From NCBI GenBank assembly GCA_002504405.1, contig DARO01000014.1, positions 1-64,000 of the forward strand: DNA of 64,000 nucleotides. The letters are read 5' to 3'. The stretch's first letter is position 1, and each line of letters starts with the position of its first letter. This DNA comes from Methanomassiliicoccaceae archaeon UBA71 (lineage in GTDB: Archaea; Thermoplasmatota; Thermoplasmata; Methanomassiliicoccales; Methanomethylophilaceae). Both the position numbers and the translations under genes were made by a program. Positions 8,693-16,250 of the stretch are shown piece after piece. Under the pieces are notes generated by a model, which was not told the origin of the DNA, did no database searches, and saw only the letters and a list, made by a program, of their open reading frames with translations.

Positions 8693-9100
8693 ATGGACCT
8701 CCCGGTCAAGCTGGCCGTGTGCGCAGTGATCCTTGGCATGATGGTCCCGCTGGTCATGGATGCGGTCGATACTGCCGACGATAGGCTCTCCGGGATAGAG
8801 CTGGAGTTGGAGGCAGATAGGCTCGCAGAAGCTGTTCAGAGGACGTACATGGGCGGGGCAGGTTCCGTCTCCACCCTGGACCTCCGCATCCCCGCCGGCC
8901 AATGGATAGAGGTCGGCGGGGAGAACGGATACACCCTTAGGATGCACTCGGAGAAGGGGCTGCTGGGCACGGTGTATCTGGACAGCCCCGCCGCAAGGAT
9001 TCTCGGTCCTGCCGAGACAATAAGCGGAAGCGTTTTGCTGGAGCTGGAATGCGTCAACAGGGATGAAGGGTACGGCGTGGAGATTCGGGTGATTGCTTGA
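8693..9100 (+). CDS. Type IV pilin-like secreted protein 2
   Basis: 135 residues from ATG 8693, with an N-terminal hydrophobic helix directly at the start (DLPVKLAVCAVILGMMVPLV) and an exported beta-rich domain. The in-frame codons just upstream (8672-8692) read KKDRRGV, which would complete a class III signal peptide, but no ATG, GTG or TTG opens that extension. Either ATG 8693 is the start or a rare start near 8669 is used. It follows pilin-like protein 1 by 20 bases and overlaps the next gene. Confidence 0.6.
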   Translation: MDLPVKLAVCAVILGMMVPLVMDAVDTADDRLSGIELELEADRLAEAVQRTYMGGAGSVSTLDLRIPAGQWIEVGGENGYTLRMHSEKGLLGTVYLDSPAARILGPAETISGSVLLELECVNRDEGYGVEIRVIA

Positions 9101-9660
9101 TCGAGCTCACCATATCCCGCGTCGTCCTCTGCATATGCGGAGTGGCGCTCCTCGCTGCATCCATTGGCGTGATGGAATCGGCGGAGGACAGAGCGGGGTC
9201 GGACCTGGACACGATGGCGGCCGAGAACCTCGCAGCAGTCTTGAACGCATTCCAGAGCTCGAGACTGGATACCATGTCCTTGGATTCGAAGAACTTCCTG
9301 CCGACAGAGAGGCACGTTTGCCATGTATCCGACAACATCGTCATGATGGAATGCGGGGGAAGGTCGTCACGCGCCTACACGGAGTTCGAGGGGAGCTTCG
9401 TGATGGCATGGGGCGCGACCCTCGTCCTGGTTCGGCCGTCAGTCCCCGAAGGTCTCGGCTATGTGCCTGACAGTATCGGTGAAGACGTCGATCTCCTCGG
9501 GGGAGTTGTAGATGTACGTGGATGCGCGGGCGCTTCCGTCGATGCCTCTGGACACGTAGAATGGGTGCGCGCAGTGCATGCCCGAGCGTATCATGACCCC
9601 GGCCATGCTGTCCAGCATCATCGCTATGTCGTGTGCCCCCAGTCCGCCTATGTTGAATGA
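9097..9660 (+). CDS. Type IV pilin-like secreted protein 3
   Basis: 187 residues from a TTG that overlaps the previous stop (TTGA). The N-terminal helix (about residues 6-24) is followed by an acidic exported region. Residues up to about 115 look genuine. Beyond that the frame runs antisense through the 3' end of the cysteine desulfurase gene and the composition turns odd (many His, Val and Arg), so the true C-terminus may be earlier, lost by a small indel. Probably a minor pilin or pseudopilin working with the two genes before it. Confidence 0.5.
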   Translation: MIELTISRVVLCICGVALLAASIGVMESAEDRAGSDLDTMAAENLAAVLNAFQSSRLDTMSLDSKNFLPTERHVCHVSDNIVMMECGGRSSRAYTEFEGSFVMAWGATLVLVRPSVPEGLGYVPDSIGEDVDLLGGVVDVRGCAGASVDASGHVEWVRAVHARAYHDPGHAVQHHRYVVCPQSAYVE

Positions 9661-10644
9661 GAAGACCCCTCCCCGGGATACGGCGTCCGTCGGCCCGACG
9701 ACCTGGAGGTTCTTCACATCCTCCAGGTTCCCAAGGATGCGCTCCATGAGCTGGTGGTCCCACTTCCTGACCTCGTCCATCCCCACACCTTTTAGGTACT
9801 CGAGGGCGGCCTTCGTCGCGATTATTCCCGCGTAGTCGTGGAGCCCGGCCTCGAACCTATCGGGTATCGGTGCTTGGTTCACCGATGTGTATGTGGTGAG
9901 CCCCACGGTGCCTCCCCCCATGGTCAGGGGCTTGAGCTCCTCCAGCACATCGCGCTTACCGTACATCACGCCCATGCCCGATGGGCCGAGCATCTTATGC
10001 ACCGACATGCAGTAGATGTCGGCACCAATCCGATCCAGATCGACGGGCATGTGGGGGGCCGCCTGAGCGCCGTCCACGATGACCTTCGCCCCGAAGTCGT
10101 GTGCTATCTCGGCGACCGCCCTGACAGGAACTGTGCAACCGGTGACGTTGCTAGCGTGCTGAACCGATACGACCTTGACGTCGTGACCCATGCACTTGTG
10201 GAACGCCTCCAGGTCGAAGACCCCGTCTGGACCTGACTTGGACATCCTCCTCCTGATCCCCACGGATCCTTCCAGATTCAACCAGGGGACATGGTTGGAG
10301 TTGTGTTCTGTATCCGTCGTGATCACCACGTCGCCCTTCTTCAAGCCGATGCCGTAAGCAGCGGTGTTCAGCCCCTCCGTGCAGTTCTTGGTAAAGATGT
10401 AGCAGTCGGGATCCCTCGTGCCGAAGAAGGATGCGAGGGCCTCCCGGGTCTCATCCATCGAAACGGACACGCGCGTCGCCATGGAGTGGACGCTGCGGCC
10501 TCCGCATGCAGGATACTCCTGATAGTACTCCAGGATCGCCTGGATGACGCTATCCGGCCGGAGCGACTGGCAGGCGCTGTCCAGATAGATGCCCCTCCCG
10601 TCCCTAACCGTGGGGAAATCCCTGCGTATCCTCTGCACGTCCAT
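9439..10644 (-). CDS. Class V aminotransferase, SufS/Csd-type cysteine desulfurase
   Basis: 401 residues. It has the PLP lysine motif SVHKMLGP, the cofactor Asp motif VDGAQAAPH, and the catalytic loop SGMHCAHP whose Cys takes sulfur from cysteine, all in the SufS order. The product persulfide feeds Fe-S cluster and thio-cofactor synthesis. ATG 10644 is chosen: a TTTAATTA box lies about 27 bases upstream. No sufBC partner is adjacent. Its 3' end overlaps the convergent pilin-like gene by up to 222 bases. Confidence 0.88.
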   Translation of the reverse strand: MDVQRIRRDFPTVRDGRGIYLDSACQSLRPDSVIQAILEYYQEYPACGGRSVHSMATRVSVSMDETREALASFFGTRDPDCYIFTKNCTEGLNTAAYGIGLKKGDVVITTDTEHNSNHVPWLNLEGSVGIRRRMSKSGPDGVFDLEAFHKCMGHDVKVVSVQHASNVTGCTVPVRAVAEIAHDFGAKVIVDGAQAAPHMPVDLDRIGADIYCMSVHKMLGPSGMGVMYGKRDVLEELKPLTMGGGTVGLTTYTSVNQAPIPDRFEAGLHDYAGIIATKAALEYLKGVGMDEVRKWDHQLMERILGNLEDVKNLQVVGPTDAVSRGGVFSFNIGGLGAHDIAMMLDSMAGVMIRSGMHCAHPFYVSRGIDGSARASTYIYNSPEEIDVFTDTVRHIAETFGD

Positions 10645-10723
10645 GTCCAGTCTAATCCCGTCCGCGTAATTAAACCAACGCCTGCGCGCTAGTCTTATAA
10701 TGTCCTCTCCCATCACAAAGGGC

Positions 10724-11629
10724 ATGGTGTCCCTGAAGACCTCAATCGGCGGAATTGATCTGGATAAGCCCGGGATGGTAGCATCCGGGATAATGGATGA
10801 GACCGGACCGTCCATGGTCCGCATGTTCTCTTGCGGAGCCGGAGCGGTGGTCTCCAAATCCGTAGGGCTTGAGCCGAACGCTGGACACGCCAACCCCTGC
10901 TTCACCGAGGTGGATGGAGGGTACGTGAACGCCATGGGCCTTCCCAACCCCGGTATCGAGCTCTTCAGGGAGGAGATGGAGACCGCCACCCGCGCTGGCA
11001 AGGTCGTGGGATCTATCTACGGCGCCGGCCCGGAGGACTTCTCCATGCTAGCAGGAAAGATGGAGGATTACGGGGCATGCGCTGTGGAATTGAACCTGTC
11101 ATGCCCGCACGCCAAGGGATACGGAATGGAGGTGGGGACCGACCCCTCCATGGTGAAGGAGATTGTGTCCGCCGTCAAATCCGCAGTTTCCATACCCGTT
11201 TGGGCAAAGCTGACACCCAACACACACATCCTGCCCTCCATAGGCATGGCGGTTCAGGAGGCCGGAGGGGACGCGGTGGTCGCCATCAACACCCTGAAGG
11301 CCATGGTCATCTGCCCCGAGTTCGCAAGGCCCCTGCTTAGCAACAAGTTCGGAGGCCTGTCCGGCTCCGCGGTCAAGCCCGTGGGCGTCAGGGCGGTGTA
11401 CGACCTCAGGACTGTCCTCGACATACCCATCATAGGGGTCGGGGGGATCTCCAACTGGAGGGATGCCGCAGAGTACATTATGGCCGGTGCCTCCGCGTTC
11501 CAGGTCGGCAGCGCCATCGGGACGGTCGGCCCCGAGGTGTTCGGATCCATCAACGAGGGACTGTCCTCGTTCATGGAGGAATACGGCTATCCGAGCATCG
11601 GTTCCATGACGGGGGTGGCACATGACTGA
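10724..11629 (+). CDS. pyrD: Dihydroorotate dehydrogenase, catalytic subunit (class 1B)
   Basis: 301 residues. FMN/substrate motifs are present: ELNLSCPHA with the class 1 catalytic Cys, WAKLTPN, and the GVGGI phosphate-binding loop near residue 240. It oxidises dihydroorotate to orotate in pyrimidine synthesis. The start is placed at ATG 10724 because CTTATAAT (10694-10701) is centred 26 bases upstream. The ATG at 10700 lies inside that box. It overlaps pyrK by 8 bases, the usual PyrDB/PyrK pair. Confidence 0.93.
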   Translation: MVSLKTSIGGIDLDKPGMVASGIMDETGPSMVRMFSCGAGAVVSKSVGLEPNAGHANPCFTEVDGGYVNAMGLPNPGIELFREEMETATRAGKVVGSIYGAGPEDFSMLAGKMEDYGACAVELNLSCPHAKGYGMEVGTDPSMVKEIVSAVKSAVSIPVWAKLTPNTHILPSIGMAVQEAGGDAVVAINTLKAMVICPEFARPLLSNKFGGLSGSAVKPVGVRAVYDLRTVLDIPIIGVGGISNWRDAAEYIMAGASAFQVGSAIGTVGPEVFGSINEGLSSFMEEYGYPSIGSMTGVAHD

Positions 11630-12386
11630 CGTCGTCACCATCAAGAGGGTCGTGGACGAGTGCTACGACACCAAGACATTCGTCTTCGACTGGGAGGCGG
11701 AGGCGAGGCCCGGGCAGTTCATCATGATATGGGTACCGGGAATCGACGAGATACCCATGTCGATATCCGGCATAGACGGCCGCGAGAAGAGCGTCACGGT
11801 CAAGGCCATCGGGGAGGCCACCAGGGCGATACACGGGTTCAAGGCCGGGGACAGACTCAGGATCAGGGGGCCGTACGGGAACGGATACGACCTGGGAAGG
11901 GGCAACCTACTGATAGTCGGAGGAGGCGTCGGGACCGCCGCGGTCATGCCTGCGGTCACGACCACGGGGGCGGACACCATCCTAGCGGGCCGCACCCAGA
12001 ACGACATCATCATGGAGGGCGTCGCCACATCCCATTCGGACAACGTGTGGATAGCCACCGATGACGGCAGCCGTGGATTCCACGGGAACGCCGTCCAGCT
12101 CATGAAAGAGAAGGCCGCCCTGAAGAGGTACGATTGCGTCATCGCCTGCGGACCCGAGGTCATGCTCTGGTTCACCTACCAGGCGTGCAAGGAGCTCGGC
12201 ATAGACTGCCAGCTCTCCCTCGAGAGATACATGAAATGCGGGGCCGGCGTCTGCGGATGCTGCGTCATGGATGATTCCCGCGTATGCAGGGACGGGCCGG
12301 TGTTCGATTCCGAGAAGCTCGCGAAGCTGTCCGAGTTCGGTGTCTCCAAGAGGGACGAGTGCGGCCGCACGGTCAAGTTCAGGTGA
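11622..12386 (+). CDS. pyrK: Dihydroorotate dehydrogenase, electron-transfer subunit
   Basis: 254 residues. An FAD-binding beta barrel is followed by an NAD-binding Rossmann part (LLIVGGGVGTAA at about residue 97) and a C-terminal [2Fe-2S] site, MKCGAGVCGCCV plus a later VCRDGP Cys. It passes electrons from PyrD FMN to NAD+. It overlaps pyrD and is followed after two bases by the TPR gene, so all three probably form one operon. Confidence 0.93.
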   Translation: MTDVVTIKRVVDECYDTKTFVFDWEAEARPGQFIMIWVPGIDEIPMSISGIDGREKSVTVKAIGEATRAIHGFKAGDRLRIRGPYGNGYDLGRGNLLIVGGGVGTAAVMPAVTTTGADTILAGRTQNDIIMEGVATSHSDNVWIATDDGSRGFHGNAVQLMKEKAALKRYDCVIACGPEVMLWFTYQACKELGIDCQLSLERYMKCGAGVCGCCVMDDSRVCRDGPVFDSEKLAKLSEFGVSKRDECGRTVKFR

Positions 12387-12388
12387 GC

Positions 12389-12820
12389 ATGTCCCAGGCT
12401 GACCACATAACGGTGGTCCACGGCAGCCTGACCGTGGATGTCCCCCGCAACATCTTCAAGGGGCCCGAATGCACGATCGACGAGGACCGCGCCGCCCCGT
12501 TCCGCAGGATGATACAGGACCGGTACCCCTGGATCACCGACAACTCCATGACCGTGCTCCTAAACAAGGCACGGAAGGAGATGCAGAGGGTCCGCGACGA
12601 GGAGACCAACGGGAGGCAGCACAGCACGGCCCTGGAATCACAGGGGAAGCTGGACGAGGCCATCGCCCACATGCGCAGGCACCTCGAGATGGACCCAAGC
12701 GATGCGGATTCATGGTACAGGCTGGGGGAGCTCCTGTGCAGGGCCGGCAAAGCCGAGGAAGGGTACAAGGCATTCAACAGGGGCCGTGAGCTGTTCGGTC
12801 ATCAGAAAAAAGATCGTTGA
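12389..12820 (+). CDS. Small TPR-containing protein
   Basis: 143 residues. Residues 80-140 form tandem TPR-like helices (LESQGKLDEAIAHMRRHLEMDP, then DSWYRLGELLCRAGKAEEG). The first 75 residues show no known domain. ATG 12389 is used, and an in-frame GTG two codons earlier is also possible. It follows pyrK directly, so it is probably co-transcribed. Its last 47 bases overlap the convergent unknown gene. The role with PyrDK is unknown. Confidence 0.7.
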   Translation: MSQADHITVVHGSLTVDVPRNIFKGPECTIDEDRAAPFRRMIQDRYPWITDNSMTVLLNKARKEMQRVRDEETNGRQHSTALESQGKLDEAIAHMRRHLEMDPSDADSWYRLGELLCRAGKAEEGYKAFNRGRELFGHQKKDR

Positions 12821-13628
12821 TGGCGTCCACGACCTCGGGCACCGTCGCACCCCACGGGACCCTGACCAGGTTGCCGTCCCTCTCGTGCCCCTTCTTGACC
12901 TTGCAGCACTTGACGATGGTCTTCACCCCCGGGTCCACGTAATCGGCCGGACAGACGTTGATGAACGGCACGTCCCCTCCGTACAGCGCGGTGTAGATCC
13001 TCTTGGACAGATGGCACCCTATCAGCGTGACCTCCCTGTCGACCTCCGGGGCATCGTCCAGGAAGTAGAACGGGATGTCCGCCTCCATATTGGACACACG
13101 GCAGGGGAACATCACCGCCTCCGTCGACACGTCGCCTATCTTCTCCGACATGTCGATGATCCTGTCCTCGTTGATAATCGGATGGTCGACGAACCCCGAA
13201 TCCAGGGCCCTCTGGACAAGCACGCCCAACTTAGATGGGGACGGAGGAACGTTGTCCACGACCATCAGCCTCTCGGGCACCACATCCTTGATGTAGTTGA
13301 TGTGGGAGAACATCCCGCGGACCACAACCGCCTTGCCGGGATGCTGGGCCTGTATGCGTGCGAGGGCTGAGGTGTTCAGCACGTCCAGGGACGGGTCCTC
13401 AACGAAGACCGTGTCCTCGGGAAGGGAGACGATCCTGTACCCTTCCACATCCCTGAAGAGCCCTTTGCCATCCCGCTTGCGGAGCTCCACGACCGCGTAG
13501 TCGTCCCCATTCCTCAGGACCAAATCGTCCGTGCGGACGTAGGAGACCCATCCGTCCATCAGCCTTGCTATGGATTCGGCATCCAGAGGCACATCCACAT
13601 CCCGAATGGAGACGTCCTTGCAGTGCAT
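12774..13628 (-). CDS. Conserved archaeal-type protein, unknown
   Basis: 284 residues, soluble, with no signal or membrane segment. Notable parts are an acidic middle with paired Asp-Val patterns and a C-terminal region with a Cys pair (VKCCKVKKGHERDGN). I do not recognise the family with certainty. An ATGAAATAA box about 27 bases before ATG 13628 supports the start. The 3' end overlaps the TPR gene by 47 bases on the other strand. Confidence 0.65.
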   Translation of the reverse strand: MHCKDVSIRDVDVPLDAESIARLMDGWVSYVRTDDLVLRNGDDYAVVELRKRDGKGLFRDVEGYRIVSLPEDTVFVEDPSLDVLNTSALARIQAQHPGKAVVVRGMFSHINYIKDVVPERLMVVDNVPPSPSKLGVLVQRALDSGFVDHPIINEDRIIDMSEKIGDVSTEAVMFPCRVSNMEADIPFYFLDDAPEVDREVTLIGCHLSKRIYTALYGGDVPFINVCPADYVDPGVKTIVKCCKVKKGHERDGNLVRVPWGATVPEVVDAINDLFSDDRTAHGPC

Positions 13629-13688
13629 GAGCCTTGATGCTTCCCCTCTTATTTCATCCTGAGGTACGCCACAGTCGCCTGGAGTCTG

Positions 13689-14276
13689 TCATTCTGTGAT
13701 GCTCTTCACAACCCGCGCAGGAACCCCTGCCACAACCACGCCGGGCGGGACATCGCGGGTGACGACGGCTCCTGCGGCTACGACCGAATCGTCCCCTACC
13801 GTGACCCCGGGCATGATGCGGGCCCCGGCGCCGATCCAGACTCCCCTTCCGATCCTGATTGGCGACGGATGCATCCCCTTCCTCCTCGGGGGGTCCAGGT
13901 CATGGTTGAGCGTGGCCATGATGACACCGTGGCCTATGAGGGCGCCGTCCTCTATCGTTATCCCCCCATGGTCCTGGAACTGACAGCATGAGTTTATGAA
14001 TACATCCCTGCCGACCCTGATGTTCCTCCCGAACTCGGAATAGAACGGCGGGAACATGCTGAAAGTCGGATCCTCCTCCTGGCCCGTAAGACGGAAGAAC
14101 AGGGACCGGACCTCCGCAGGGGTATGGAAACCGCTGTTGAGCTCCGATGTTATCCTCATCGCCTCCACAGCGGCTTCCGACATGGTCATGTGATCCTTCG
14201 ATCCTCCTTCTATGAACTCCCCCGCATCGAGCCTTGCCTTCAACGCTGCAATCCTGTCCTCGTACCCTTCTTCCAT
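13689..14276 (-). CDS. Maltose/sugar O-acetyltransferase-like (left-handed beta helix)
   Basis: 195 residues. An N-terminal Mac-type helical region is followed by hexapeptide repeats (IRIGRGVWIGAGARIMPGV, VTVGDDSVVAAGAVVTRDV) and the catalytic-type His in LNHDLDP. It is close to MAT/NodL acetyltransferases that use acetyl-CoA on sugars or xenobiotics. ATG 14276 is chosen because a GGAGAG ribosome-binding sequence lies just upstream and a TATA-like TATATTA box lies further back. A TTG at 14303 is less likely. Confidence 0.85.
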   Translation of the reverse strand: MEEGYEDRIAALKARLDAGEFIEGGSKDHMTMSEAAVEAMRITSELNSGFHTPAEVRSLFFRLTGQEEDPTFSMFPPFYSEFGRNIRVGRDVFINSCCQFQDHGGITIEDGALIGHGVIMATLNHDLDPPRRKGMHPSPIRIGRGVWIGAGARIMPGVTVGDDSVVAAGAVVTRDVPPGVVVAGVPARVVKSITE

Positions 14277-14303
14277 GGTCCACTCTCCTGGAGTTGAATC
14301 CAA

Positions 14304-14516
14304 GTCTAATATACATCACCAGTATATCCGTTTCGGCTCATATGCATCGCCCGGGATCGGAAGGAATGGCTATGGAATCCGATGAGAATAGGTATATGAA
14401 TGGTGGTACGGAGGCCTGCCGGGCGACGATAGCCCGAAACTCGGGGTAAAACTGCGCCCTCGCTCAATCTGGCATCTAACAATCATTATATATCTCGAGA
14501 TATTGGGGAGTTTTGC
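14304..14516. other. Intergenic region with a possible small RNA
   Basis: No convincing protein frame. It carries the acetyltransferase promoter on the minus strand and, near its right end, the TATATAT box (14483-14492) of tRNA-Cys. In between, a TATA-like GGTATATGAA (about 14391-14400) precedes a compact hairpin CGGGC-GACGATA-GCCCG and more paired G/C stretches, which could be an unannotated RNA. Confidence 0.3.
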
Positions 14517-14590
14517 GTCGAGGTACCACAGTGGCTATGGGGCGGACTGCAGATCCGCAGACGGGGGTTCAATTCCCTCCCTCGACTCCA
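14517..14590 (+). tRNA. tRNA-Cys (GCA)
   Basis: Full cloverleaf: acceptor stem GTCGAGG/CCTCGAC, anticodon stem GCGGA/TCCGC with loop CTGCAGA (anticodon GCA), T-loop TTCAATT, discriminator U as needed for Cys identity, and CCA encoded at 14588-14590. A TATATAT box lies about 27 bases upstream. Confidence 0.95.
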
Positions 14591-14771
14591 CCTCTCTCTT
14601 CTCTTTCCCGATTGCGGTTCAGAACCAGAATCTTCGTAACCCCGTCATTGAGACGCTTCCCGGAACAGTCCCAGATGCTCGTACCGAACACCTTCGATGG
14701 AACCCCGGACGGCGTTCCACTTAACCAAAGATTTATAAATACTATTTAAATAGCCCGTGACGGTGTAAAAG

Positions 14772-15320
14772 ATGGCCAAAATGAACATTGAGAACGTGGT
14801 CGCCTCGACATACCTTGGTCAGGAACTGGACCTGAACAAGATTGAAGATGCGCTGGACGGTGCTGAATACAACCCCCAGCAGTTCCCCGGTCTCGTCTAC
14901 AGGCTCAAGGAACCCAAGACCGCCACCCTTATCTTCAGGAGCGGTAAGGTCGTCTGCACCGGCGCTAAATGCCGTGAGGACGTGAAGGTCGCCATCGGAA
15001 AGGTCTCCAAGGACCTCGAGAAGGCGGGCATCAAGATCACCATCGAGCCGAAAATCGAGGTTCAGAACATCGTCGCCTCCTCCGACCTGGAGCAGGAGAT
15101 TAACCTCAACACGGTGGCCATAACCCTCGGCCTTGAGAAGGTCGAGTACGAGCCCGAGCAGTTCCCCGGCCTGGTCTACAGGCTGGACGACCCGAAGGTC
15201 GTGGTCCTGCTCTTCGGATCCGGAAAGATGGTCTGCACAGGTGCCAAGGTCCCCGAGGACGTCACCCGTGCGGTCGACAAGATCGCCGCCGAGCTCAGAG
15301 CCGCCAGTCTGATGGTCTGA
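14772..15320 (+). CDS. tbp: TATA-binding protein
   Basis: 182 residues with the two pseudo-symmetric TBP repeats. Each carries an I/V-x-N-x-V-A-S start (about residues 5 and 96), the FPGLVYRL segment with its intercalating Phe, and a final SGK-V-C-T-G-A-K. It is the basal factor that binds the A/T-rich boxes seen throughout the window. Two A/T-rich elements, TTTATAAATA (14730-14739) and CTATTTAAATAG (14740-14751), precede it. Confidence 0.97.
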   Translation: MAKMNIENVVASTYLGQELDLNKIEDALDGAEYNPQQFPGLVYRLKEPKTATLIFRSGKVVCTGAKCREDVKVAIGKVSKDLEKAGIKITIEPKIEVQNIVASSDLEQEINLNTVAITLGLEKVEYEPEQFPGLVYRLDDPKVVVLLFGSGKMVCTGAKVPEDVTRAVDKIAAELRAASLMV

Positions 15321-15325
15321 GACCT

Positions 15326-15347
15326 GACGGCGTCGGGAGACGCCGTC
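15326..15347. terminator. Hairpin after tbp
   Basis: Perfect 9-bp stem GACGGCGTC/GACGCCGTC with a GGGA loop, six bases after the tbp stop, followed downstream by a pyrimidine-rich run. Confidence 0.55.
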
Positions 15348-15590
15348 GGAGAAACCCATTTCCCCTTTTCCCATTGATTTCTTCCATGCCCCATCGACCA
15401 GGAGTCGCACTGATCTTGCAGTCCCGGCTTCAGAATTCGGATGATGTCGGAGCCTCGGAAAGAAGTGGGCTCGCAGAAGCGGATGGCCCTCCGGAACGTA
15501 AGGCTGAGAGGATGACTCTGATGAATGGTCAATGATCCCGACAGGCCGCAGGCACGGCTTCCGATGCGGATCGGGACCTGGCAGGCTGCA
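15348..15590. other. Gap between tbp and PHP gene
   Basis: About 240 bases without a supported frame. The first part is pyrimidine-rich, and the rest shows no repeat or promoter-like box. I see nothing definite in it. Confidence 0.4.
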
Positions 15591-16250
15591 TCACATGCGC
15601 TTGCAGCCGCGAAGGAGCCACTCGCCGATGGACTTGATGCCGTACTTCATGGTCGCCTTCATGTGGCGGCTGTGGCTGCAAACTATCTCCACCCGGTTCG
15701 ACATGATGTATTCGACGACCTCCTGCCATGTCGTCAGGTCGTCCGGGACCTCCACATAGCCCTCGCCGATGTGACGCGGTGTGTGGGCATCGCTTCCGGC
15801 GGTCATCGGCTTGCCAATCTTCCTCGCCAGCCTCTCGGACCTCCGGTTGGCGGATGGTATCGAGCGGCCGTTCCTGGCCTCTATGCCGTCGAACGGGTAG
15901 TTCAAAGTGTTCTTCACCCCGAGACCGGACCACCACCTGTATGGGTGGGCGGCGAAGGCGTATCCCCCGGCCTCGTGTATCAGGTCTATGGTCTCCTGTA
16001 TGGAGCGGTCCCTGGGGATCAGCCTGTCTATCCCCAGGGCCACGATGTGCCCCTCGGCGGAGGACACCTCCTCCGCCGGGATGATTATTATCCTCCCGTT
16101 GTCCTTCAGCTCGTGGTACGCCTCGAAACTGTTGTGGTCCGTCACTGCGACGCAGCCGATGCCGTGCCTCTCCGCGTATTCGAGGAGCTCCTCCATGGTG
16201 GTCTTCCCGTCATTGGAGTAGCATGTGTGGACATGGAGGTCTGCCTTCAT
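15591..16250 (-). CDS. PHP domain metal-dependent phosphoesterase
   Basis: 219 residues with the PHP metal motifs in order: DLHVHTCYS at the N-terminus, VTDHNS (about residue 37), the GEE-like IPAEEVS, AAHPYRW and the late GSDAHTP. The compact single-domain form matches archaeal PHP phosphoesterases such as nucleotide or histidinol-phosphate-type hydrolases, and the substrate is unknown. Its ATG overlaps the metG stop (ATGA), so it is translated after metG. Confidence 0.88.
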   Translation of the reverse strand: MKADLHVHTCYSNDGKTTMEELLEYAERHGIGCVAVTDHNSFEAYHELKDNGRIIIIPAEEVSSAEGHIVALGIDRLIPRDRSIQETIDLIHEAGGYAFAAHPYRWWSGLGVKNTLNYPFDGIEARNGRSIPSANRRSERLARKIGKPMTAGSDAHTPRHIGEGYVEVPDDLTTWQEVVEYIMSNRVEIVCSHSRHMKATMKYGIKSIGEWLLRGCKRM

